A stretch of DNA of 64,000 nucleotides from Luteococcus sp038433135 (GTDB lineage Bacteria; Actinomycetota; Actinomycetes; Propionibacteriales; Propionibacteriaceae), in contig NZ_JBCDMV010000018.1 of assembly GCF_038433135.1 (NCBI RefSeq), positions 1 to 64,000 of the forward strand. Direction: 5' to 3'. The number at the start of each line of letters is the position of its first letter. The first letter of the stretch is position 1. Made by a program: the position numbers and the translations under genes. The notes beneath the pieces were generated by a model that was not told the DNA's origin, made no database searches, and saw only the letters and a program-made list of their open reading frames with translations. This document shows positions 25,293-34,272 of this stretch, one piece after another.

Positions 25293-25312
25293 TGGGATCC
25301 GGACGCCCAGCC

Positions 25313-26560
25313 CTAGAAGAGCGGCCGCCAAGGGGCCAGCAGGCTCTCGGTGAACTTCGCCACCACTGAGCGGCGCTGCCACTCGTCGTGGGTCAGCTCG
25401 ATGCAGTTGGCCTCGTCCACCGCCCAGATCTCCTCCATCCGTCGGGCCACGGACGCATCCAGGATCTCGGCATTCACCTCGTAGTTGCCGGCCAGGCTGA
25501 GCCGGTCCAGGTTGGCGGTGCCGATGGTGGACCAGTAGCCGTCGATGGTGGCGGTCTTGGCGTGCACCATCGCGCCCTGGTAGAGGAAGAGCCGCACCCC
25601 GTATTTCAGCAGGTCGTCGTAGAAGCCGCGGCTGAGCCAGTCCGCGACGACGTGGTTGGACTGGGCGGGGACGATGATCCGCACGTCCACCCCGCGTCGG
25701 GCGGCGCCGAAGAGTGCGGCGGTCAGGTCGTCGTCGGGGATCAGGTAGGCCTGGGTGAGCCAGATCCGCTCCGTGGCGCGGTCGATCGCCTCCAGGTACA
25801 TGTTGCGGATCGGGTAGACCGAGATCTTGGGGGTGTTGCGGTGCACCCGCACCGATGTCTCCCAGGAGCGCACGCCGTGCTGCACCAGTTCATGCCCGGC
25901 GTCGCGGCGGGCACTGAGCACCCCGACGTGGCGCAGGTTCCAGTAGTCGACGAAGGCATTCTCCACTTCCGCGACGGCCGGTCCCACCAGCCGGGCGTGG
26001 GTGTCGCGCCAGCGGTTGGCGTAGGTGTCACCAATGTTGTAGCCGCCGATGTAGGCCACCCGGGAATCGATCACCAGCAGCTTGCGGTGGTCGCGGCCGA
26101 TGCTGCGCGGGGTGGGCAGGGGGCTGGCGATGATCGGGTGGCTCTGCACCAGCACATTCGGCGGGAAACGGAAGAAGCTGCGGGGCACCACCAGGTTGGC
26201 GAACTCGTCGAAGACCACACAGACCTTCACCCCGCGATCCGCGGCCGCGATCAGGGCATCCTTGAAGCGTTGCCCGATGGTGTCACCCTTCCAGATGTAG
26301 GTCTCGAAGTAGATCGTCTCTCGGGCCGATTCGATGTCGGCCAGTATGTCCCGGTAGAGATCGTCTCCGAAGGTGTAGACAGTCACCTCGTCGCGGCCCG
26401 CGGTGACCGGCGTCGGATCGGCGACGGGGAAGCGGTAGGGCCGACGGTGTCGTCGCTGCACCGCGTCGATGGCGGTCAACCCGACGGCCGTGCCCACCTG
26501 GGCGGTGAAGACGGTGGCCATGGCGCGGGCTGCCAGGCGTCGAAGATCGGGGCGCTGCAT
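25313..26560 (-). CDS. phospholipase D family protein (cardiolipin synthase-like)
   Basis: A 415-residue protein with two HKD-type motifs: GRDHRKLLVIDSRVAYIGGYN and VHAKTATIDGYWSTIGTANLD. Each His-x-Lys(x4)-Asp set contributes half of the active site. Cardiolipin synthases of this superfamily join phosphatidylglycerol units at the membrane. This protein has only a weak N-terminal hydrophobic segment (VFTAQVGTAVGLTAI), so its membrane anchoring and exact substrate are uncertain. ATG 26560 follows GGAGGGC at very short spacing; GTG 26578 is an alternative. It is divergent from pcrA. Confidence 0.85.
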   Translation of the reverse strand: MQRPDLRRLAARAMATVFTAQVGTAVGLTAIDAVQRRHRRPYRFPVADPTPVTAGRDEVTVYTFGDDLYRDILADIESARETIYFETYIWKGDTIGQRFKDALIAAADRGVKVCVVFDEFANLVVPRSFFRFPPNVLVQSHPIIASPLPTPRSIGRDHRKLLVIDSRVAYIGGYNIGDTYANRWRDTHARLVGPAVAEVENAFVDYWNLRHVGVLSARRDAGHELVQHGVRSWETSVRVHRNTPKISVYPIRNMYLEAIDRATERIWLTQAYLIPDDDLTAALFGAARRGVDVRIIVPAQSNHVVADWLSRGFYDDLLKYGVRLFLYQGAMVHAKTATIDGYWSTIGTANLDRLSLAGNYEVNAEILDASVARRMEEIWAVDEANCIELTHDEWQRRSVVAKFTESLLAPWRPLF

Positions 26561-26643
26561 GCCCTCCACGATAGCCACCCATTGGGGTGGGGCCGACGCG
26601 GCGCCGCAGGACTGTCGGTACCAGCGAATAGGGTGTACCTGCC

Positions 26644-29139
26644 ATGAGTGACCTGCCGATGCCAGACCTGTTCAGCTCCTTCGAGCCCGAGCCGAGCCGA
26701 CGCCCCCCGGCGCCGCGTCCGGAGGAGGTGGCGCGTGCTTCTGCCCGCCCCGCCGTCGACGAACTGCTGGACGGGCTCAACCCGCCGCAGCGCCAGGCCG
26801 TGCTGCACGCCGGGGGGCCGGTGCTGGTGGTGGCCGGGGCCGGCTCCGGCAAGACGCGGGTGCTGACCCGTCGGATCGCGCACCTGGTGGCGGCCCGCGA
26901 CGTGCACCCGGGCTCCATCCTGGCGATCACCTTCACCAACAAGGCCGCGGCGGAGATGAAGAGCCGCGTGATCGACCTGGTGGGCAACCGGGCCAAGCTG
27001 ATGTGGGTCAGCACCTTCCACTCGGCCTGTGTCCGGATCCTGCGCAGCGACATCGACCGTTTCGGGATGAACAAGAACTTCTCCATCTACGACGACACCG
27101 ACGCCAAGCGGCTGATGACGCTGGTCACCCGCGAGCTGGAGATGGATTCCAAGCGCTACCCGGTGCGTGCGGTGATGAACTGGGTTAGCAACTGCAAGAA
27201 CGAGCTGATCGACCACGAAAGTGCCCGGGACCAAGCCGGGGAGGGCAACGAGAAGGCCTATGCCGAGGCCTACGCGGAATACCAGCGACGACTGGTGGCC
27301 GCCAACGCCCTGGACTTCGACGACCTGATCATGACCACCGTGCACCTGCTGCAGTCCTTCCCTGACCTGCGGGAGGGATACCGGCGTCGCTTCCGGCAGG
27401 TGCTCGTCGACGAATACCAGGACACCAACCACGCCCAGTACCAGCTGATCCGCCAGCTCTGCGGCCAGCTGGACGACGTGGTGCTCACCGACGGCACGCC
27501 CACCATGGAGCCGCCGGAACTGATGGTGGTGGGCGACTCCGACCAGTCGATCTACGCCTTCCGCGGCGCCACCATCCGCAACATCCTGGACTTCGAATCC
27601 GACTTCCCCGGTGCCGCCACCATCCTGCTGGAACAGAACTACCGCTCCACCCAGAACATCCTCACCGCAGCCAATGCCGTGATCGGCCACAACCCCAACC
27701 GGCCGGAGAAGCGGCTGTGGAGCGATCAGGGCGAGGGCGCGCTGATCACCGGCTACGTCGCCGACACCGAACACGACGAGGCCCAGTTCATCGCCACCGA
27801 GATCGACAAGCTGGCCGACGACGGCACGTCCCGCTATGGAGACACGGCCGTCTTCTACCGCACCAATGCCCAGTCCCGGGCCTTCGAGGAGGTCTTCATC
27901 CGCGTCGGGCTGCCCTACAAGGTGGTCGGCGGGGTGCGCTTCTACGAACGCAAGGAGATCCGCGACGCGATCAGCTACCTTCGCGCCATCGCCAACCCGG
28001 CCGACGACGTCAGCGTCCGACGGATCCTCAACGTCCCCAAGCGGGGGATCGGCGACCGTGCCGAGGCCGCGATCGAAGCCCTGGCCACCAGCGAACGGAT
28101 CCCCTTCTCCGACGCCCTCGATCGGGCCAGCGAGGCCCCCGGGATCGCCACCCGCAGCTTCAACCAGATCAAGGGCTTCGCCGAGATGATGGCCGCCCAC
28201 CGACGGATGGTGGTTGAAGGCAAACCCGCCGACGAGATCCTCACCTCCATCCTCAAGGAATCCGGCTACCTGCACGAGCTGGAGAACTCCACCGACCCGC
28301 AGGACGAGACCCGGCTGGAGAACCTCGTCGAACTCGTCGCCGTCGCCGGGGAATTCGTCGCCGCCGCCCACGCGATCGACCTCGGCGAAGGGGTCCCCGG
28401 GCTCGGCGAGAGCGACGACGAGGCCACCGAGCTGGGCGATGAACTGGCCGCCGGCATGCCCGAACCCGACGACAGCCTGCCCGCCTTCCTGGAACGGATC
28501 GCGCTGGTGGCCGACTCCGACCAGATCCCCGACGACGGCGACGGCGCCGGAGTGGTCACCCTGATGACCCTGCACACCGCCAAGGGGCTGGAATTCGACA
28601 CCGTCTTCCTCACCGGCTTCGAGGACGGCGTCTTCCCGCACATGCGCGCCCTGATGGACCGCGACGAGCTACAGGAGGAACGCCGGCTGGCCTATGTCGG
28701 CATCACCCGCGCCCGCCAACGCCTCTACCTGTCGCGGGCCGCGGTCCGCACCGCCTGGGGATCACCCGCCTACAACCCGCCGAGCCGCTTCCTAGACGAA
28801 ATCCCCGCGCACCTGATGGACTGGCGACGCACCGGCGCCGCCCTCAGCGGCTGGGCCTCCACCTCGGCCACCCGCACCGCCCAGGCCCGCCAGTCCACCG
28901 GACGCTCCTTCGGCTCCGGCAAGACACTCAGCGGTCAGCCCAGTTTCGGCTCCGGCCAGCCCAAGGCCAAACGACTCACCTCCGTCGACGTGGGGGAGCG
29001 GGTGCTGCACTCCAGCTTCGGGATGGGCACCGTCACCGGGGTCACCGGCATCGGGGACAAGATGATGGCCGACGTGGACTTCGGCAGCTCCGGGGTGAAG
29101 CGGTTGAGTCTGAAGCACGCGCCGATGGAGAAGTTGTAG
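26644..29139 (+). CDS. pcrA: ATP-dependent DNA helicase PcrA/UvrD
   Basis: An 831-residue superfamily 1A helicase that unwinds DNA 3' to 5' in repair and at stalled replication. The Walker A motif is GAGSGKTR near residue 68, and motif Ia is ITFTNKAAAEMKSR. The Walker B/DExx box is LVDEYQDTNHAQ, motif III GDSDQSIYAFRGA, motif V TLMTLHTAKGLEF and motif VI YVGITRARQRLYL. An N-terminal Pro-rich extension of about 40 residues and a C-terminal Tudor-like domain (VGERVLHSSFGMGTVTGV) match actinobacterial PcrA. A TAGGGT -10 box at 26629-26634 gives a leader of only a few bases. No Shine-Dalgarno is evident. Confidence 0.97.
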   Translation: MSDLPMPDLFSSFEPEPSRRPPAPRPEEVARASARPAVDELLDGLNPPQRQAVLHAGGPVLVVAGAGSGKTRVLTRRIAHLVAARDVHPGSILAITFTNKAAAEMKSRVIDLVGNRAKLMWVSTFHSACVRILRSDIDRFGMNKNFSIYDDTDAKRLMTLVTRELEMDSKRYPVRAVMNWVSNCKNELIDHESARDQAGEGNEKAYAEAYAEYQRRLVAANALDFDDLIMTTVHLLQSFPDLREGYRRRFRQVLVDEYQDTNHAQYQLIRQLCGQLDDVVLTDGTPTMEPPELMVVGDSDQSIYAFRGATIRNILDFESDFPGAATILLEQNYRSTQNILTAANAVIGHNPNRPEKRLWSDQGEGALITGYVADTEHDEAQFIATEIDKLADDGTSRYGDTAVFYRTNAQSRAFEEVFIRVGLPYKVVGGVRFYERKEIRDAISYLRAIANPADDVSVRRILNVPKRGIGDRAEAAIEALATSERIPFSDALDRASEAPGIATRSFNQIKGFAEMMAAHRRMVVEGKPADEILTSILKESGYLHELENSTDPQDETRLENLVELVAVAGEFVAAAHAIDLGEGVPGLGESDDEATELGDELAAGMPEPDDSLPAFLERIALVADSDQIPDDGDGAGVVTLMTLHTAKGLEFDTVFLTGFEDGVFPHMRALMDRDELQEERRLAYVGITRARQRLYLSRAAVRTAWGSPAYNPPSRFLDEIPAHLMDWRRTGAALSGWASTSATRTAQARQSTGRSFGSGKTLSGQPSFGSGQPKAKRLTSVDVGERVLHSSFGMGTVTGVTGIGDKMMADVDFGSSGVKRLSLKHAPMEKL

Positions 29140-29211
29140 GCGGCTGTTTCCGACTGGTGCCGGCGTGGGGTGGGTGCGGGCCTCGGATGACAGGAAGTAC
29201 TTGGCGGGACA

Positions 29212-29250
29212 CAACAAGTCCCGCACACCGGGAGTGTGCGGGACTTGTTG
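29212..29250. terminator. bidirectional terminator between pcrA and the M23 peptidase gene
   Basis: A perfect 17-bp stem (29212-29228 with 29234-29250) has a five-base loop. It is AT-richer at the base than most here and sits midway between two convergent genes. Confidence 0.9.
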
Positions 29251-29271
29251 AGAAGACTGAGAATCCGTCGG

Positions 29272-30438
29272 TCACATGTGGACGCCGAGGGTCAACAGGT
29301 AGCTGACAGGATTCTTGCTGGAGTAGACGTCGCCCGGGGTGGTGCCCTTGGGGTAGTACTCGAAGTGCAGGTGCGGGCCGAAGGTGCGGCCCTTCATGCC
29401 GACGTAGCCGATCACGGTGCCGGCCTTGACCACCTGGCCGGGAGAGACCGTGTACTGGCTCATGTGGGCGTACAGGGTCGAATTGCCGTTGGCGTGGTGC
29501 AGCACCAGCGCGCTGTCGCCGGCCCAACCCTGACAGCCACCGCAGTTGGTGGCCGCAACACCGTCGGCGACGGCGAGGATCGGGGTGCCAACCGGGGCAG
29601 GCAGGTCCTGACCGGTGTGCCAGCGGGACCAGGAGCCGTACTGACCCCAGGAAGCGCCGACGCTGTAGGTGCCGGGGCGCATCGGCTTGGAGCCGCCGCT
29701 GCCGGTGACCGCGCCTGCGGCGGCGGTGTCGGCGGGCTTCGGGGCCACAGCCTGACCAGCGGCCCGCTTCTTCTTGACCTCGGCCTCGGCGGCCTTCTTG
29801 GCCTCGGCCTCGGACTTGCCCTGGGCCTTCAGCTTCTCCTCGGCCTTGCGCTTCTCCTCGGCGATCCGGCCAGCCTCGGCCTTCACCTTCGCGATGTCGA
29901 CGTCGATCTGGTCGCCGCGGTACTCGGCGCCGCTGTCCGTGGCGGTCTGGGTGACGGTCTCGTTGATGTCCTTCAGCGAACCCTGGCGAGCGGTGGCGTC
30001 CTCGTTGGCAACGGCCTTGCCCAGCTCGGTGCGAGCGGCGGTGCGGCTGATCGAGGTGCGACCGGCGAAGGCGGCCAGCGTGCCATTGTTCTGCCGCTGG
30101 ACTGTGTTGGCCTGCGCCACCTGCGACTGCACCTGCTGCTCGATGCTGAGCGCGTCGGGGGCGGCCACGGCGCGGGTGACGTCCTTGCTGTTCTTGTCGG
30201 TCGAGACCGAGGAGGTGTCGACTCGCTGCGAGCTGGCCGAGGCCGTCGCGACGACGCCGCCAACGGTCAGCAGGCTCAGGGTGCTCACCGCCAGGGCTGC
30301 CAGGCTGCGCTTGAGGACGCTCGGGCCGGACTCTTCCTCGGCCGTGTCCAGAACACTGTCGAAGTCGAGTTCGTCGGGGGTCTCCGACACCTCCAGAACG
30401 CGCTTGGCGCGAACCTTGCGGAACGGGGTGTGGGACAC
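29272..30438 (-). CDS. M23-family peptidase (LytM-like cell-wall endopeptidase)
   Basis: A 388-residue envelope protein. A cytoplasmic N-terminus of about 45 residues precedes a transmembrane/signal segment (LAALAVSTLSLLTVGGVVATASA). A Lys/Glu/Ala-rich coiled-coil region at about 165-225 (AEEKRKAEEKLKAQGKSEAEAKKAAEAE...) follows. The C-terminal M23 domain has HTGQDLPAPVGTPI (HxxxD zinc ligands) and HLHFEYYP (HxH). Such enzymes cut peptidoglycan peptide cross-bridges during growth and division. GTG 30438 has AGGAGAACC directly upstream. A CRP-like site about 150 bases upstream suggests cAMP-dependent control. Confidence 0.92.
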   Translation of the reverse strand: MSHTPFRKVRAKRVLEVSETPDELDFDSVLDTAEEESGPSVLKRSLAALAVSTLSLLTVGGVVATASASSQRVDTSSVSTDKNSKDVTRAVAAPDALSIEQQVQSQVAQANTVQRQNNGTLAAFAGRTSISRTAARTELGKAVANEDATARQGSLKDINETVTQTATDSGAEYRGDQIDVDIAKVKAEAGRIAEEKRKAEEKLKAQGKSEAEAKKAAEAEVKKKRAAGQAVAPKPADTAAAGAVTGSGGSKPMRPGTYSVGASWGQYGSWSRWHTGQDLPAPVGTPILAVADGVAATNCGGCQGWAGDSALVLHHANGNSTLYAHMSQYTVSPGQVVKAGTVIGYVGMKGRTFGPHLHFEYYPKGTTPGDVYSSKNPVSYLLTLGVHM

Positions 30439-30586
30439 GGTTCTCCTATGCGGACGACAACAGTTCAGATCCTACGTCGTTACCGACAGTTGCGTCAGCG
30501 GACGATTTCGGGGATTCACGGGGGGCCCGCGATTTCACGACTAGATGAACCTTAGCATTTCTCAGGAAACGGTCATAATCAAGCGC

Positions 30587-30602
30587 TGTGAGATAGATCA
30601 CT
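30587..30602 (-). promoter_or_regulatory. CRP/GlxR-like operator upstream of the M23 peptidase gene
   Basis: TGTGA-N6-TCACT matches 9 of 10 arm positions of the CRP consensus TGTGA-N6-TCACA. On the minus strand it lies a few bases before a possible -35 (TTGATT). It is the same arm pair as the site before the actP operon. Confidence 0.5.
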
Positions 30603-30616
30603 CCGACTGTCCGGTG

Positions 30617-32371
30617 TCACTGCTGGGTGGAGCGCAGGCCCGCTCGCACGGCAATCTGGGTGAACTTGTCCTTGCCCAGGTCGTAGGACGCGCTGGGGTT
30701 GTTCACCAGGTAGATCACCCGATGGCCAGCCAGGACGACGGCGGTCCGGAAGCGTGCCGTTTCGCTGCCGCCCAGGCTCTGCTGCACCAACAGGGTGCGG
30801 GCGGTGACATCGATGTCCTTGTCACCGGGGGCTCCCTTGGTCAGGCTCTCGCCGACCTTCGCGGTGCTCTGTCGGGTGGCGCAACTGTTCAGGTTGTTGT
30901 TCAACCGGCCCGCGAAGGCCCGGGCCGCCCGGGGGTCACGGAAGGTGTAGGCGATCTCGTCGATGCCAAAGGTACGCGGAGCAGCATTGTCCTGGGTCAT
31001 CAGGAAGGTGCGCTGCTCCCGCTTCGACGGGCCAGGGACCGAGGCCAGGTCAATGTTCTCGCAGGTGGTGCCCTTGGCAGTGATGTTGGTGGTGTCGGTG
31101 GCGGTCCACAGGCCGGCACCGGGGGAGACGCGCTGGAGGTCGGAGGCGATCAGCCAACCCGGTGTGCCGCTGGGCGGCGGCAGGATGGCTCCGACGCCGG
31201 GGCTCTTGGCGCACTCACCGCCGGAGGTGGCGCACTGCCGATTCACCGCCAGCTTCGCCGCCTGGCTGAGCGTGGCAGTGGAGAAGGCCTTCCCCGCCTG
31301 CGCGACATCAAAGGTGTGCACCACCGTGCCGGTGCGGGTCAGCAGCAGGGTGTGGTACTCCGCCGTCTGGTTCTGGTAGGCAATGGTGATGGCCGAGGCC
31401 TCGTCGCCCATGCCCGTCACCTTGGCTGAACCGACGATCCACGCCGGAACCTCGTCGCAGGCCGCCATCTGGGCGGCGCGGGCGGTGTAGGCATTCTGGG
31501 CGTCCGCCGTGGTGGCGAAGGAGTCGATCTGGTGCTTCACGCTGGGCGCCGACGCGGTCGGGGTGCTGAGCGTACGCTGCTTGGTCAGCGTCGGGTTGGG
31601 CTGACCCTGGGTGGAGTTCATGCATGCCGGTCGCAGCGTCGTGGGGGTCAGCTTGTCCAGGGTCGTCGGCGCCGACCAGGTCTCCTTGGGGGCCAGGGCA
31701 GCCACATCCTTGACGTTCAGCAGTTCCTCCTCGGTGACCACCGGAGGCTTGCTTACGGTGGGCGTCGGCGTGGGGGTCACGACGACGACCGGCTTGCGGG
31801 TGTAGGCATATCCCAGGCCGAAGGCCAGCATCGCCAGGGCGATGATGCCGGCAATCCATGGCAGCAGTCGCAGCCCCAGCGGGCGGCCCGACTCGGGGCT
31901 GAAGGTGTCCTCCGCATAGCGTTCCGCCGCATGCGCAAGGCTCGCCCCGGGGACGTCACCGCGGGCCAGTGCGGCGCGGGCGCCCACGATGGCGGCATGC
32001 TGCCTGGGCTCAAGAACGGTCGGCTCGGCCTCGCGGGCCTCGTCGGCCTCCTCGGGCGTGACGGGTGCCGCCTCGTCGAAGATGTCGATCGTTTCCTCGT
32101 TCGCCTCGACGGTGGGTTCCTCGGGCGCCAGGGCACCGACGATCTCCGAGGTACGACGCTGCTCGCCCACGCTCGGGCGCATCCACGCGCTGTGGTCCTC
32201 GGCCGGGACTGGCGGCATCACCGTGGTTGCGGCGTCGTCACCGGGGAAGGTGCCGTCGGCTGGGATAGGGTCGGAGCCGCCTTCCGGGCGGGCGGCCGGA
32301 GTTTCGGGTTCGACGAACTGCTCGTCCTCGGCCCCGTGGGGTCGCGGCTGCTGGGTATTGTCGTCGGTCAC
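30617..32371 (-). CDS. one-span membrane protein with large secreted sensor-like domain
   Basis: A 584-residue protein. The cytosolic N-terminus (about 1-175) is acidic and Pro/Thr-rich and includes EEPTVEANEETIDIFDEA. One transmembrane helix follows (WIAGIIALAMLAFGLGYAYT). A Thr/Pro linker (VVVVTPTPTPTVSKPP) leads to about 380 extracytoplasmic residues with at least four Cys and two related halves. Each half compares to PknH-type sensor domains (for example TTADAQNAYTARAAQMAACDEVPAW). There is no kinase domain. GTG 32371 is chosen because GGAGGATCCGC precedes it. Function is unknown. The layout suggests an envelope sensor whose tail may be phosphorylated (inference). Confidence 0.75.
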   Translation of the reverse strand: MTDDNTQQPRPHGAEDEQFVEPETPAARPEGGSDPIPADGTFPGDDAATTVMPPVPAEDHSAWMRPSVGEQRRTSEIVGALAPEEPTVEANEETIDIFDEAAPVTPEEADEAREAEPTVLEPRQHAAIVGARAALARGDVPGASLAHAAERYAEDTFSPESGRPLGLRLLPWIAGIIALAMLAFGLGYAYTRKPVVVVTPTPTPTVSKPPVVTEEELLNVKDVAALAPKETWSAPTTLDKLTPTTLRPACMNSTQGQPNPTLTKQRTLSTPTASAPSVKHQIDSFATTADAQNAYTARAAQMAACDEVPAWIVGSAKVTGMGDEASAITIAYQNQTAEYHTLLLTRTGTVVHTFDVAQAGKAFSTATLSQAAKLAVNRQCATSGGECAKSPGVGAILPPPSGTPGWLIASDLQRVSPGAGLWTATDTTNITAKGTTCENIDLASVPGPSKREQRTFLMTQDNAAPRTFGIDEIAYTFRDPRAARAFAGRLNNNLNSCATRQSTAKVGESLTKGAPGDKDIDVTARTLLVQQSLGGSETARFRTAVVLAGHRVIYLVNNPSASYDLGKDKFTQIAVRAGLRSTQQ

Positions 32372-32491
32372 GCGGATCCTCCGGGAACTCGTGGATGAAG
32401 AAGACATCATGGAAAAGCTCAGGCAGAGTTTACCTGCCGGGACGCTTGACGGCGATTCCGGCGCATGTTAGGCGGGGCGAGAGGCGGAGCA

Positions 32492-33817
32492 ATGAGGGCA
32501 TTCCCCAGCAGGCGCACCGGGGCCGAGGAGTCACCGCGCCAGGGCGCCGGGCGACGACCCGTGAAGTCCCCCGGGGATGATCGCCCGTCCGCGTCCCGGA
32601 CGGGGGCGTTGCCCTGGCCCGTCCTGGCGGCGCTGGCGGCCCTGGCCACCGTCGTCGTCGGGGTGATCCCGCCGATCGCGCTGGCCGCCGTCGGCTGGAT
32701 CCAGGCCCCCGACGTCGGCGCGTGGCCGATGATCGCGATCGGCGTGCGCGGCTGGCTGCTTGCACATGGTGCAGGCATGGAGGTGCGTGGGGCCACGCTC
32801 AGCCTGGTTCCGCTGGGAGCCACCGCCCTGATCCTGGCCGCGGGCAGCGGATTGGCGGGCATGGCGGCCGACTCCGCCCGGGCGGAGGCCAACATCGAGC
32901 TCTCCCAGAAGCAGCGTCGCGCCCTGGCCGGGCGTGTCGCCGGCGTCTTCACCATCGCCTACGTGGTGTGTGTGCTCTTCGGCTCCGCGCTCACCGATAC
33001 CGCAAACCAGACCGGTCGGGCCCTGCTCGGCGGGCTCGTGGTGGGCGGTCTGAGCGGTCTGATCGGCGCCGGTCGCGCTGTCGACTGGCATCCGACCGTC
33101 TGGTGGCCGGCCTGGGCCAGGGCCATCCCCCGGGCTGTCCTTGCCGCCCTGGCCGTGATGATCGCCACCGGCGCCGTGGCCGGGATGATCGCACTGCTCC
33201 AGCACCGCGCGCGGGTGGCCGATCTGCACAATCTGTTGATTCCCGGTACTGGTGGCGGGATCGCCCTGCTGATCCTCCAATTGTCCTGGTTGCCCAATCT
33301 GGTCCTGTGGTGCGGTTCCTGGGCGCTGGGGGCCGGCTTCTCCATCGGCTCAGGAACGCTGGTCTCCCCGGCGCACAACCTCACCGGCATGCTGCCCGCC
33401 ATTCCGGTCTTCGGGGCGATCGGTGCCAACGGGCCTGGCCCCAAGCTGGCGCTGCTCTGGCTGCTCTCCGGCGTGGTGGCCGGCGGGATCGCGGCCGCGG
33501 TGATCGTGCGCTCCCGGCCGGCCGCGCGGCTGGACGAGACCTCCCTAGTGGGTGGCCTGTCCGGGGTACTTGCCGGGCTGAGCTTCTGGCTGCTGGCCGC
33601 ACTCAGCAATGGCAACCTGGGCGAGACCCGGCTGGTGCAGATCGGTGCCCGGTTGGTGCCGTTGGCCGTGATGGCGCCGACGCTGATGGGGGTTTCCGGC
33701 CTGGTCACGGGGCTGGCGCTGGGCCTGCAACGGGAGCTTGCCGGGCGCCGGGCCGCGGCCGAACACGCCGGGGCCGTCCAGCCGCAGGCGGATCCCGAGG
33801 GGCCAGGCCCGAACTGA
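32492..33817 (+). CDS. DUF6350 family polytopic membrane protein
   Basis: A 441-residue protein with a basic, disordered N-terminus (about 40 residues) and roughly ten hydrophobic helices. Examples are WPVLAALAALATVVVGVIP, GRALLGGLVVGGLSGLIGAG and LALLWLLSGVVAGGIAAAVIV. It fits the DUF6350 family of actinobacteria, sometimes called cell division protein PerM, which is commonly found upstream of purN as here. No biochemical role is established. ATG 32492 follows GGCGGAGC. The gene is divergent from the sensor-like protein gene and ends before a long inverted repeat at 33831. Confidence 0.82.
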   Translation: MRAFPSRRTGAEESPRQGAGRRPVKSPGDDRPSASRTGALPWPVLAALAALATVVVGVIPPIALAAVGWIQAPDVGAWPMIAIGVRGWLLAHGAGMEVRGATLSLVPLGATALILAAGSGLAGMAADSARAEANIELSQKQRRALAGRVAGVFTIAYVVCVLFGSALTDTANQTGRALLGGLVVGGLSGLIGAGRAVDWHPTVWWPAWARAIPRAVLAALAVMIATGAVAGMIALLQHRARVADLHNLLIPGTGGGIALLILQLSWLPNLVLWCGSWALGAGFSIGSGTLVSPAHNLTGMLPAIPVFGAIGANGPGPKLALLWLLSGVVAGGIAAAVIVRSRPAARLDETSLVGGLSGVLAGLSFWLLAALSNGNLGETRLVQIGARLVPLAVMAPTLMGVSGLVTGLALGLQRELAGRRAAAEHAGAVQPQADPEGPGPN

Positions 33818-33830
33818 GCCAGTCTCGGAA

Positions 33831-33875
33831 AGTGTGGATGGATACACACCGTCGATGGTGGTAACCATCCACACT
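33831..33875 (+). terminator. inverted repeat after the DUF6350 gene
   Basis: Perfect 11-base arms (AGTGTGGATGG and its complement) are separated by 23 bases, starting 13 bases after the stop. It may act as terminator, or as an operator for the adjacent PadR promoter. Confidence 0.5.
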
Positions 33876-33885
33876 CTCGATTTGC

Positions 33886-33923
33886 TTGAAATGTAGCTAG
33901 ATAGATCTCATACTTAGCTACAT
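33886..33923 (+). promoter_or_regulatory. PadR promoter and operator, leaderless
   Basis: TTGAAA (33886-33891), 17 bases, then CATACT (33909-33914), 7 bases before the ATG. A perfect inverted repeat, ATGTAGCTA-N15-TAGCTACAT (33891-33923), covers the promoter and overlaps the start codon. ATGT/ACAT ends are typical of PadR operators. Confidence 0.75.
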
Positions 33924-34272
33924 GAGCGACAAGGACCAATACTGGCCGAGTGCCTGGGTGCGGGCCTGCCTGGAGATCGCCATCCTGTCCACCCTGCAGG
34001 ACGACGCACTGCACGGCTATGCCATCGCCAGTCGGATGGAGGAGGCCGGGCTGGGCAGGTTGAAGGGCGGCTCGTTGTACCCGACGCTGGCCCGGCTGGA
34101 GCAGGCTGGCTTCGTGGAGGCAGTCTGGCTGCCGGGGGAGTCCGGCCCCGGCCGCAAGGCGTACACCCTCACCACGTCGGGCCGCGAGGAACGCACCCGA
34201 CTGATCGCCAGCTGGCGAGATCTCTCCAATGCCCTGATGGCACTCGGGAAGCCCAGCGAGGTGACCCGATGA
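33922..34272 (+). CDS. PadR-family transcriptional regulator
   Basis: A 116-residue winged-helix repressor of the PadR family. LEIAILSTLQDDALHGYAIASRMEE is the first helix set and GSLYPTLARLEQAGFVEA the recognition helix. SGPGRKAYTLTTSGREE is the wing, with the hallmark RKxYxLT. It has no long C-terminal dimerisation domain (subfamily 2 size). A 9-base palindrome overlapping its promoter and start codon predicts autorepression. The mRNA appears leaderless. Its stop overlaps the next gene by 4 bases (ATGA), coupling it to the two membrane proteins it probably controls. Confidence 0.92.
   Translation: MSDKDQYWPSAWVRACLEIAILSTLQDDALHGYAIASRMEEAGLGRLKGGSLYPTLARLEQAGFVEAVWLPGESGPGRKAYTLTTSGREERTRLIASWRDLSNALMALGKPSEVTR

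Noticed and set aside
30439..30616. c-di-AMP (ydaO) riboswitch before the M23 peptidase gene
   Set aside because: The 178-base leader lacks the conserved ydaO segments that I could recognise. A covariance search would be decisive; a significant hit would overturn this.
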